In this document: positions 1 through 8,241 of the stretch, in pieces
Layout of the letters: each line of letters begins with the position of its first letter
Position numbering within the stretch: the first letter of the stretch is position 1
Origin: Linanthus parryae
Lineage: Eukaryota; Streptophyta; Magnoliopsida; Ericales; Polemoniaceae
Assembly: GCA_023055425.1 (NCBI GenBank)
Contig: JALGPY010000001.1
Coordinates: 69,496,994-69,560,993 of the forward strand
DNA length: 64,000 bases
Reading direction: 5' to 3'
The notes under the pieces: model-generated
What the model was told of the DNA's origin: nothing
Seen by the model: the letters and a program-made list of their open reading frames with translations, nothing else
The model's database searches: none
Program-made: the position numbers and the translations under genes

Positions 1-105
1 ACCATTGGATGAACTTTATATGAGCCCAACAAACCTCTGCCCACATGAACGTGACTGACACCGCCACTATCCATTTGAATTTCAAAACAATCTTGTTCTA
101 TCTCT

Positions 106-610
106 CTATGTAGCACGGGTGCTTCTAATTGGTGACGCACCCGCACCGGGTGCTTCAGGGTGCTTGGCGGGTGCTTGGGTGCTTCGTGGGTGCTTGGCGG
201 GTGCTTTGGAGATAAGGCAGGGTCATTTTGAAAGGGTTTTCTTTAAAAAAAAAAAAAAAAAAATCATTTTGAAAGTTTTTAGTTGAGTGGTCATCTAAAA
301 AACAACTACAATTTAACAAAATGTGTGGACATTTCTAACTCTAAGATAACGAATGAAGATATTACATTGTTGATACAATAACTGAGTATCTTCGAATTTG
401 TGTAGAAATTTCTGTTTGATTATAATTTGGATTGCTATAATTATTATTTGCATAGTAATAATAATGGTATCACAAATAATATAAAATAAAAACATAAAGA
501 AAGTCACCGCACCCCCGCCGCACCCGCACCCTCAATTTTCGGGAATTTTCCGCACCCGCACCCAGTTCCCGTACCCGCACCAGCACCGCACCCGCACCTG
601 TGCTACATAG
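106..610. mobile_element. hAT-like non-autonomous element (MITE), 505 bp
   Basis: The left end reads CTATGTAGCACGGGTGC and the right end is its reverse complement with one mismatch, giving 17-bp terminal inverted repeats. Both sides are flanked by the identical 8-bp duplication CTATCTCT (98-105 and 611-618), the length made by hAT transposases. Just inside both ends are many copies of GCACCCG or its complement, so the subterminal regions form a large imperfect hairpin. The middle is AT-rich with an A run at 245-262 and has no coding capacity. The TIR resembles that of the element at 2295-3230. Confidence 0.8.
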
Positions 611-1679
611 CTATCTCTACTGTGCGAGGACACGTCAGCCCTCTCTCTTAACTCTCCATTCTCCTCTACAACAACAATCTGATTCCGGTTATTGCCGCGG
701 CGACACTCGCTAAAACCAGGTATTCTGTCCTTAGATCTGCTTCACAGTTGCTCAAAATGCCTACAGCTGTAGATCGTTTAAATCTCCATTAAACCATATC
801 GAACTTTATGTTATTCCCTCTCATGCTTAGCAGACCGCAGCAATGCTAACCAAGTGACCTTAGATTTCTAACCACAGGTTACAAACATTATCATTTACTA
901 TTCTAGAATTACTACTTGCAATGAGTGGCGCCATGGACTCCGGTTCTCGCTGAAATCTTCCATCTGCTGGGTTTTTGTCTTGATTCAGTGATTTTGGAAA
1001 TATTGGTATTTATCAATTTTGGTCTATGTTAGACGGACTTATCTGATATGGACCCGGAGATCGGATTCGCAAATTTGCTTAAAAGTATGATACGTGGACT
1101 TGGCTTAAAAGTACCCAACTTCTGGACACGGGTGAGGAGATATGGTAAAAAAATTGTTTCAAATTATATTTATAAAATGTCACAGATGAGAATACAGAAA
1201 TTAAAGAATTGCAATTTGTTGAGGCAAGTTTTAGTGTATTTAACTGTTACATAGCTAAACTACAAGGACTATATCAAAATTTCATACTAAAGAATCTTCT
1301 TTTGAAAGCCTACTGAAATGTAATTAAACCCTTTGCCCGGCCGAATGTTTTGAGTAAGCCCAAAACTAAAACTTATATGACAATAGACCTAACTGTGCCG
1401 GAGATGAGGACAGATCTAGAGGACGACAGCGAGAGATAGTGACCAAATCTTCATCGGAACGAGAGTTCGCCGTAGTCAACTCATCCGGTCAGATTTAGCC
1501 TCATCCGCCACACATCCCATACCCAGACCCATGTCGGATCGTATCGACACGAGTACAGCGGCGATTTAGAATAGTCCGGGTAACATAGATTTTGGTAACT
1601 AGTAGAATCCGGAATTTACTAGTATTCCTTATTGGTTTACTTCCTAATATTGCTGCAATTGAAATTGTTTGGAGAGGAA
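611..1679. other. No recognisable gene
   Basis: The stretch starts with CT-rich sequence that would suit a plant promoter or 5' UTR, and ACCAG-GTATTC near 715-725 could be a splice donor. I found no coding exon I can name. A 68-codon open frame at 1048-1254 has no recognised motif and is probably chance. Confidence 0.5.
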
Positions 1680-2014
1680 GTAATGTATCCTATTTATAGG
1701 CGGCTCTACAAGGGTTCTAATTGAGCCGAGACGTGGTGAGAGAAAATTGGTGAGGAAGTTCTTTGAGAGGTTGTGTGAGTTTAGGTTTCATAGATGTAGT
1801 CTAAGAGCGTAAGAGTTCGCGTGGACCACGTTGTCCACGGATGGCGTTATCTCTCTCCGCTACAATGTAACCCCTCATTGATATAGTAAAATTCTCCATC
1901 TCCTACATGTGTGCATTGAGTGTGTGATCGTGTGGCGATGCTTTTTCTTCAGTTGCAGCAGGAATCCATAGACGAACATTGTCAACAAGTGGTATGAGAG
2001 TCTGGTTCAAGATG
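1680..2014 (+). mobile_element. Remnant of a copia LTR 3' end plus primer-binding site
   Basis: A TATA-like TATTTATAGG near 1690 is followed by sequence typical of a Ty1/copia R-U5 region, ending ..TCAACA at about 1987. Immediately after is AGTGGTATGAGAG (1988-2000), close to the TGGTATCAGAG core complementary to initiator tRNA-Met, and then an ATG at 2012. This arrangement (LTR end, PBS, gag start) is typical of copia elements. The downstream frame stops after 13 codons and no gag or pol follows, so it would be a truncated relic. The 5' edge of the LTR cannot be placed. Confidence 0.4.
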
Positions 2015-2366
2015 AACCATCTAAATGGAGCACGCAGGTTAAGGTACAAGTAGAAGAAAACATGGAAGAAGGTGAAAATAAAGGCTAATGGACGTAGAAT
2101 GGGATTGATAAGCGTCGATCTTCGATGCAAAGCAAGGTTACCCAAGTGACAAAGGGGCTGGTAGTTTTTTTCTTTTTATTTAAAGCTTTCAAGGCAAGCA
2201 AGATCATGGTAAGATTATCAAGCTTCTGTTTTGTATTTTTGCTATTTGATAATGGCGTGTGATCTGTGGTTGTCGCAGAAAGCATAGTTGTCAACTACGT
2301 TGCACCGAAACGGGTACGGGTACGGCAAGACACGGGACACGCCAATTTTCTGAAAATCAGGAAACG

Positions 2367-2367
<1 letters not shown>

Positions 2368-2439
<72 letters not shown>
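2368..2439. repeat. (TA)n microsatellite, about 72 bp
   Basis: An uninterrupted TA dinucleotide tract inside the middle hAT-like element. Open frames reading alternating Tyr-Ile across it are artefacts of the repeat. Confidence 0.97.
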
Positions 2440-2442
<3 letters not shown>

Positions 2443-2872
2443 CACTACAATAAAGACATTAAAGCAATGACAATTTTAGTCACTACCAAGTACAAATAGA
2501 TCAAAGCATAAATAATTTCAGACAGTACAGGTAGGTCTTCGATTCTTCTCTTCTTTCGCGTTCGCCTCTTCGCGTTTTTCTCTTTGTTTCGCAACCCTGA
2601 TGAGTATTTGAGATAGTGTGCGGCTAGGGTTAAGGATCTATGTATTGAGAAGATGATACTTGACAATTTCAGAACAGTCCCTCTAATTTTTAATATATCA
2701 CAAAATGAACCCCGAGAAATTTTAAACAATTCCAGACATGTGTGTCTCCCGCGTTTCAGAACACGTCTCCGGTTTAAGACACGCGTGTCTCCCGCGTGTC
2801 GGACGGCTAGACACGCCATTTTTTTCTATTTTTTGAACCGAAACGCCACCTGGCCTTTCGGAGACGTTTAGG

Positions 2873-3142
2873 CAGGGCCGGCCCATCCACTAGCCGGATT
2901 AGGTGTTCGCCTAGGGCCCCCAATTTCAAGGGGCCCTGTAGTATTTTTCCAGGATTAGTGAGTAAGGTTTTATGTCCCCCATATTTTGTTTACGGGTTAA
3001 AAACCCTAACTATTAGTAAAAAGTGGGGTATATGCCGCCATACAGCTGAGTAGGTTTTTTTTATTCACAGTGTTACTAATGGTAAAAGGGGCCTCACTTT
3101 CAACTATCGCCTAGGGACCATAAAAATATAGGGGCGACCCTG
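2873..3142. mobile_element. Innermost hAT element (CAGGG-type MITE), 270 bp
   Basis: It begins CAGGGCCGGCCC and ends GGGGCGACCCTG, whose reverse complement is CAGGGTCGCCCC; the CAGGG terminus is classic for plant hAT elements. It is flanked by a perfect 8-bp duplication CGTTTAGG (2865-2872 and 3143-3150). Internal CCTAGGGCCCC and GCCTAGGGACC blocks form further inverted pairs. It is non-coding and sits inside the middle element. Confidence 0.88.
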
Positions 3143-3866
3143 CGTTTAGGCCGAGTGTCGGAGACGTTTCCGCGTGTCGGAGTGTCCGAAACGCGAACCA
3201 GAAAATATTTGGAGTGTCGGTGCAACATAGGTTGTCAAAAACTTACGATTCACGATTCGTATCCTACGATTCGATTCGATTCACCCATGAAACGATGTGA
3301 ATCCCTTAGTGAATCTTTAATAGCCAAAATATATTTGAATCCCGATTCAAGAGTCTGAATCTTACGATTCAGTTGCGATTCAGACCGATTCTACGATTCA
3401 CCTTCGATTCATCTGAAGGTGTACTTGAGTTGCGGCATCAGTCTAAGAACTAATACTTCCTATATTACTTCATACATTTATGTTTGTTTTGGACCATGCA
3501 TTTGTTTGAAATTACTAGTGCATTTTTCTCAAGTCCAAGGCCAATAGTTTTCTATTATTTTCAATCTCCTTGGGATCTTGTAGTTCCTTGCTCCACATGC
3601 CTATCTATATCTAGAAATTTTATTATCTTTTTGATGTGTGAAACTCTTGATCACTAGTTACGGATGCGAGTTTCCAATAATTTGAGCTTTCTTTTTGTAA
3701 AAATATGAATATTTTGTTCAATAATGTTATAACTTTATGAAATATTTTATTATATCTATATAAAAATATTGCAAGCTGAATCTTTATGATTCACGATTCG
3801 ATTCGATTTACGATTCAGTGAAGGTGAATTTCGATTCACTATGTGAATCCCGTTTTGACAACTATG

Positions 3867-4973
3867 GCAGCAAGGAATTGGACCAACAAGAGAAGTTATT
3901 TGGCGCAGCCGTTTGTTCGTACTTCATGTGCCATGGAGTGATGGAGACATTCAGTTGGAAATATCATGCATATGGGTGCTGCTGATAGTACTGCTGCTGG
4001 TGGGGCAGCTTGGAGAAAGTAATGGTTGGCAGCGCAGTACTGGTGCATCATGCGCAACCAAGTGACGATTTGGTGGTCCAAATTTGATTTGGATTTATAT
4101 TGGTATCTAGGAACCCGTCTTCAAAGTAAAGGTACATGGCATTGAGATATGCAACGTACTACTTGACGTCTTCATTGAATTCTACATTGGAGTTTAATAA
4201 ATTCATATTGAGAGGCAGGAGCACCGTGAAGCAATCGTAACCAAGACAGTTAACATGATTTGATGAATGCCAATGGTTACAGGTTGCTGATTACAAGAAG
4301 TACAAGATGTAAGGAGATTAACATGTGGAGAACCTTGTGTACAAATCTTATAATTTTCAAAACTTGGTTTCTTCTGAAATAACATAATGTTGTGAAAAGA
4401 AAAGTTCGTTAATTTACCAATGTATTTTGTCTCATATCTGTTGAGGATGCTTTTATTTACGGCCTGTTAGTGCCCTCTGGGACTGTGTTTCTCTCTATCT
4501 ATATATATTCTACTGGTGAAGATTAAAACAGGATTTTGATGAAGTCAAAATGACTTTCCGATACTATTTTATTTCACAAGTTCATTGATTATCTTTCATA
4601 AAAAACAGTTGTTCGTCTGATAGTCCGTCAAATTTTACAAGATTTCCTTGTTGTATATCTATACACAGGTTCATTCATTGTTTTCAATGAAATATGGTTG
4701 AGACCTGCCTCAATTTTGTAAGATTTATATTCCTACCTTCTCATTAAAAGGGTTGCTGTCTTTAACTCGTTGCCTTTACCCTATGAATTAGCTGGGTCTT
4801 ATCATGTCTGTTTTGACTGTTATCATTCCCTTTGAACTGCCGTTTCTCTACCTAATTAATTAATGATGTTCTAGTATAACCGCCGCTTCTTAGTTGCTGA
4901 GAGTGGGTAGTGACCTGGAGGCACTGGTCCATCACTAGTGTGTAATAAATAGAGTCTCCGATGGAGGCCAACT
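3867..4973. other. No recognisable gene
   Basis: Continues the sequence that was interrupted by the nested elements. A short plus-strand open stretch just after the insertion (about 3873-3986) ends in two stops and matches nothing I recognise. The rest is AT-rich without a convincing coding, RNA or repeat signal. Confidence 0.5.
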
Positions 4974-5072
4974 TTTTTTTTTTTTGAGAAATTGTTTTGT
5001 CGTCAACGGGGCTTGAACCCGTGACCTCATGCAGGGGCTTCCAACGCTCTACCACTTGAGCTACCACCCTAG
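4974..5072 (-). mobile_element. tRNA-derived SINE-like element
   Basis: On the minus strand a GTGGTAGCTCAAGTGGTAGAGCG segment resembles a pol III A box and CACGGGTTCAAGCCCCGT a B box with an intact T-arm stem. The tract is followed by a poly(A) of about 13 (plus-strand T run 4974-4986). The acceptor and anticodon arms cannot pair, so it is not a functional tRNA gene. A-box, B-box and 3' A tail together fit a SINE head. Target duplications were not found. Confidence 0.5.
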
Positions 5073-5099
5073 CTGCGGAGAGCAGCTTCAAGGCTAGGT

Positions 5100-5704
5100 A
5101 AAAGCCAAAGTTTCATTAAAATATACATAAACCGGTAGAATAAAAAGCTCCAATAGACTAGCTAAATGACTCAATATTTTACCTATAATGTATCCCGCTC
5201 TCTTCTAGTAGCTAGCTAGCGAGAAAGTAGGTGGTTAAAATTTTCGTCCATCTCTCTTCTGCTATAATTTAATATATAAATATTTTAATTATTTTATACC
5301 TACAAACTTATGTAAAACACATAAAATTATTGGAGCAAACACTAAAAGCATGTCTTAGTTAAAGTTTAAACTAGTAGTTAACCAATTAATAATTTTATTA
5401 TCAATAATAAGTGAAGTAGAGAACATAAATTCCTCTTCTCTCTGTTTCCGCTTAACTTAACATACCCAATTGACAAACCTACACCATTCCCACTGCTCAC
5501 CAGCTCTCCACTCCATAACTGTCTACAACATCTAAAATCAATAACAAGCCCTACTCTCCAGCAGTAGCAGCAGCAGGTAAAATAAATAAAGAAATAATTC
5601 GATTCTGAATACCTAGCACACACCATGGATATGTAGAAGTTGCAATTGAAATCAGGAAACTGCAGCATGACGAGGAAAAAGAACAGTAGAAAACCACTAC
5701 TTAC
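5100..5704 (-). other. Sequence downstream of the cupin-like exon; no exon found
   Basis: Begins with the GTAAGT donor at 5704 and would be intron of the minus-strand gene. A 96-codon minus-strand open frame (5378-5668) has no cupin motif and is probably intronic chance. The lower part is strongly AT-rich. Confidence 0.4.
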
Positions 5705-6123
5705 TTGGGCCAGGACGAAACTCCGAGCTCGACAAGCTTCGACTGAGAAGGGTTTCTCTCAATGGTGACTCCCCCGCTCGTGGTGATCTGTGTACTACCA
5801 CCATCGGCCACAGTCGAAGTTGTTTGATCGGGTTGAACCATGGTGGGAGTTGTTGGGATTGTTTTTCCACCAGCTTCGTCACCAGTCAAATTGTTCTCAA
5901 CGGGTCGTCTGATGGGTAGATTGTACGACGAAGACCAAAGATATAGAGCAGAAATCACGAGGGGCAGTACTAGGGTTACACTTCCTGCAAATATTTGCTT
6001 CTTCGATGCTGATAAATTTCCCATACCTACTTTCCCTTTCGTTTTCCTAATCGCTTCTTTGATGCTGCCCATAACTACTTTCCCTTCGTTTCCTTTTTCT
6101 TTTACTCGAGGGAAAAGGTACAC
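5705..6123 (-). CDS. First exon of a cupin-like (DUF861-type) protein, with a membrane segment
   Basis: The exon runs from ATG at 6123 (an in-frame alternative is at 6072, Met-18) to 5705, where it meets a good donor GTAAGT (minus strand, 5704-5699). The last residues, IERNPSQSKLVELGVSSWPK, match in style the stretch that opens the small plant cupin proteins of the RmlC-like DUF861 family, where it is followed by the first beta strand. Upstream, residues about 44-63 form one hydrophobic helix after a Lys-rich start, suggesting a membrane-anchored or transit-like N terminus. I searched the minus strand down to 4850 for the next cupin exon and did not find it. The gene is therefore truncated, has a very long intron, or is a relic. 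Family call by short motif only; function untested. Confidence 0.5.
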
Positions 6124-6599
6124 TGGTTGTCCACTACTCCATCCGTTTCACCAGATTCTTCCAAATTTCTTTTTTGGATGTTTCGTCAGATTCTTCAAAA
6201 TTTCCAAATATTGGCAAAATACAACTATACCCCTTCTAAAAAAACTCAAACCTCATTTTAAATTGGGTTTAACTATAAACCTGATTTATCAAGCCCAAAG
6301 TCTATTTTGGGCTAGCTAATCAAAGAGATCAGCCCAACCGCCCCAACCACCACTGAACCCAAAATTAATTCATGAAACCCTATCTCTCTCCACTTACACC
6401 CTCTGTGAACTATTCTTCCCCAATTCATTTCATCTCCGTCTCTGTCTCTCTCAATCTCCTTCCGTCTCTCTCTCTCTCTGTCTCTCCGCCTCCATCGCTA
6501 GGGTTTCTTGTGTTCTTGAGAAACCCTAGCAATTCACCCACCCCACCGCCAGATCTGATATTGGTACCGTGATTCCTAACACCAATTGAACGGGAATCG
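6124..6599. promoter_or_regulatory. Divergent promoter region between the two host genes
   Basis: The minus-strand exon and the plus-strand gene at 6600 point away from each other across this 476-bp gap. The plus-strand half holds CT-rich 5' UTR sequence (about 6380-6500) with telo-box-like AGGGTTT/AAACCCTA copies at about 6498-6530, and GCCCAA/TGGGC elements near 6290-6350. These are common in plant promoters of housekeeping genes. At 6137, after a TA, CTCCATCCGTTTCACCAGATTCTTC resembles the end of the mariner element at 7130, with a second similar direct copy about 40 bp on, suggesting a Stowaway/mariner remnant in the promoter. Confidence 0.5.
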
Positions 6600-6917
6600 A
6601 TGACTTGTGTGGTGGAACCAGAGATTATGGACCTTGACGAGTCCGATCTCACATGGTTTGATGATGCATGTGGGAAACCGATGTCTTTCGATGAAGATCG
6701 CTATGGTCTTTTCCGATTCATGGCTATTCTGGTGTCGGTCATGCTTCGCACGCCGCCGGAGAATCCTACCTTCGCCGCCTTGGTGGATGAGCCGGAGAAT
6801 CTAATCGTCGCCGACTCGGAGGATGAGCCGGAGAATCTTATCGTCCCCGACTCGGAGGATGACATACCTGACACCGAAGAAGATCAACCGAACCGGCGCC
6901 AATCAAGTGGGAAGTGA
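6600..6917 (+). CDS. Small acidic protein with repeated SIM-like motif (unknown function)
   Basis: A 105-codon intact frame preceded by a typical plant 5' UTR (CT-rich, AGGGTTT telo-box) and followed by AAACCCTAA- and CT-rich 3' sequence. The protein has an acidic N terminus and one weak hydrophobic stretch (about residues 42-52). Its C-terminal half carries a tandem repeat: DEPENLIVADSE followed by DEPENLIVPDSEDD. The hydrophobic core LIV followed by acidic or Ser residues fits the general form of a SUMO-interacting motif; this is inference from pattern only. I do not recognise the family. No introns are needed and codon use is uninterrupted, so it may be an intact host gene, or a gene fragment kept by chance. 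Confidence 0.55.
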   Translation: MTCVVEPEIMDLDESDLTWFDDACGKPMSFDEDRYGLFRFMAILVSVMLRTPPENPTFAALVDEPENLIVADSEDEPENLIVPDSEDDIPDTEEDQPNRRQSSGK

Positions 6918-7129
6918 AAAGAAACCCTAAATATGTTTTGTGAGAAATGTTAAATCTCTCTCTCTCTTTGTTTAGATCTGTAAGAAACCCTAACTCTCTC
7001 TCTATTTCGATCTGTTTTGTGATCTGTTCTTCATGTATAACCAGTTGTTATGTGATCTGTTGTGGTACTATAACATGTTATGGTGATGTGATGACTTCAT
7101 CTATCTGGTTGTGATCTGTTATTCATGTG
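6918..7129. other. 3' flank of the acidic-protein gene
   Basis: CT-rich then GTGATCTGTT-rich sequence. The block GATGTGATGACTTCATCTAT (7085-7104) recurs just inside the mariner-like element at about 7167, so part of this flank has a close copy across the transposon boundary. Confidence 0.45.
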
Positions 7130-8241
7130 CTCCCTCCATTTCACTAGATACTTCGAAACTTTTTATGCACAAGGATGTGATGACTTCATCTATTTGGTTC
7201 TATCTGGTTGTGATCTAATTGTGATCTTATTACATTGGATATCTGATTGTGATCTGCATTAAGAATGGCACCAGTTGTGATCTAAGTACATGACTACATG
7301 TTGATGCATAGACCTATGAGGTAGTTACATTGGCTACCTGATTGTGATCAAGTTACATTGCCTATCTGGTTGTGCACCTGTTTTGATGCATCATCACTCA
7401 ATGAGGACATGTCTTAGAGTGTTGATGCAAAGATCATATCTAAACAGGTTCCACCCCTTGTCATGCTGTGTTAGCAAATGGTTGATTTACACAACCACCT
7501 AGCTGCATTACCTGTGATGCAGTGTTAGCAAATGGTTGATTTACACAACCACCTACCTGCATTCCCTGTGATGAAGATTCAAACATCTTTTGAGGGTATT
7601 AGAAGCAATTGAGAGGTAGAAATGCTTCTCTTGCTTCTTGGTTGTAGATGAGTGTGTATACATATTAGACATGTGTGTGTTAACAATTGAGAGGTAGTAA
7701 TGCAACTCTTGTTATTACAATTAAACACATCTCTTAATTATAGGTAGTGATGCACACACTACAACCACAAGTCTATGATGATATTACATTCTGAGACTTG
7801 ATCAAAATATACACATCTAATTACACAATGATTCTTAAACTTAGTCTTTATTTAAAAAAGGTAAAAGACAATAGCACCCCTTGAGTATGTTTGTCTTTAA
7901 GCGGAAAATAATATAATCAAACAAAATATATGTTCAATTCTTACTTTTCTATTAGTAGTAATCAAACCTTATTTCACTGTCAAGACGAACAAAATATCAA
8001 CATATTGCGTGAATGTTATGTGTGCTTCATAGGAGTACTTGATAGTGATGTCAACAACTGTTTTTAATTAAGAAAACATAATGAACCCAGAATCTAGTGC
8101 AGCAAGTTGCACATATCTTTATAAAAATCGTCCGATTAATTTGGGGCTGTTTATGTATTTTCTTTATTATGGGGGAATAAACAATTAGATGAGTGTCTCT
8201 ACAAGAGACCAAGATATACAAAAGATGCAATGTACTTGCTG

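Larger units (their letters stand above)
2295..3230. mobile_element. Middle hAT-like element of the nest, 936 bp
   Basis: The left end is CTACGTTGCACCG and the right end, reversed, is CTATGTTGCACCG. The flanks are an exact 8-bp duplication GTTGTCAA (2287-2294 and 3231-3238) taken from the TIR of the outer element. Subterminal GACACGCG / CGTGTCGG repeats surround an AT-repeat tract and a third inserted element at 2873-3142. There is no transposase. The TIR is related to that of the element at 106-610, so the two belong to one family or sister families. Confidence 0.85.
2283..3866. mobile_element. Outer hAT-like element of a three-level nest
   Basis: The ends are CATAGTTGTCAA.. and ..TTTTGACAACTATG, inverted copies of each other. 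The flanks are GCAGAAAG (2275-2282) and GCAGCAAG (3867-3874), an 8-bp target duplication with one mismatch. Subterminal sequence on both sides is rich in GATTCACGATTCGATTCG repeats. Without the inserted element and its target duplication it is about 640 bp and non-coding. The insertion at 2295-3230 splits its left TIR after CATAGTTGTCAA, and the duplicated GTTGTCAA resumes at 3231. Confidence 0.75.

Noticed and set aside
2242..2499. Open frames reading alternating Tyr-Ile
   Set aside because: They come entirely from the (TA)n microsatellite at 2368-2439.
4980..5080. A tRNA gene on the minus strand
   Set aside because: Only the A- and B-box regions and the T arm resemble a tRNA; acceptor and anticodon stems cannot pair and a poly(A) follows, so SINE-like is the better call.
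5378..5668. 96-codon minus-strand frame as the second exon of the cupin-like gene
   Set aside because: No cupin motif (the expected Trp-Gly-Cys-Pro style continuation is absent) and no matching splice acceptor in frame.
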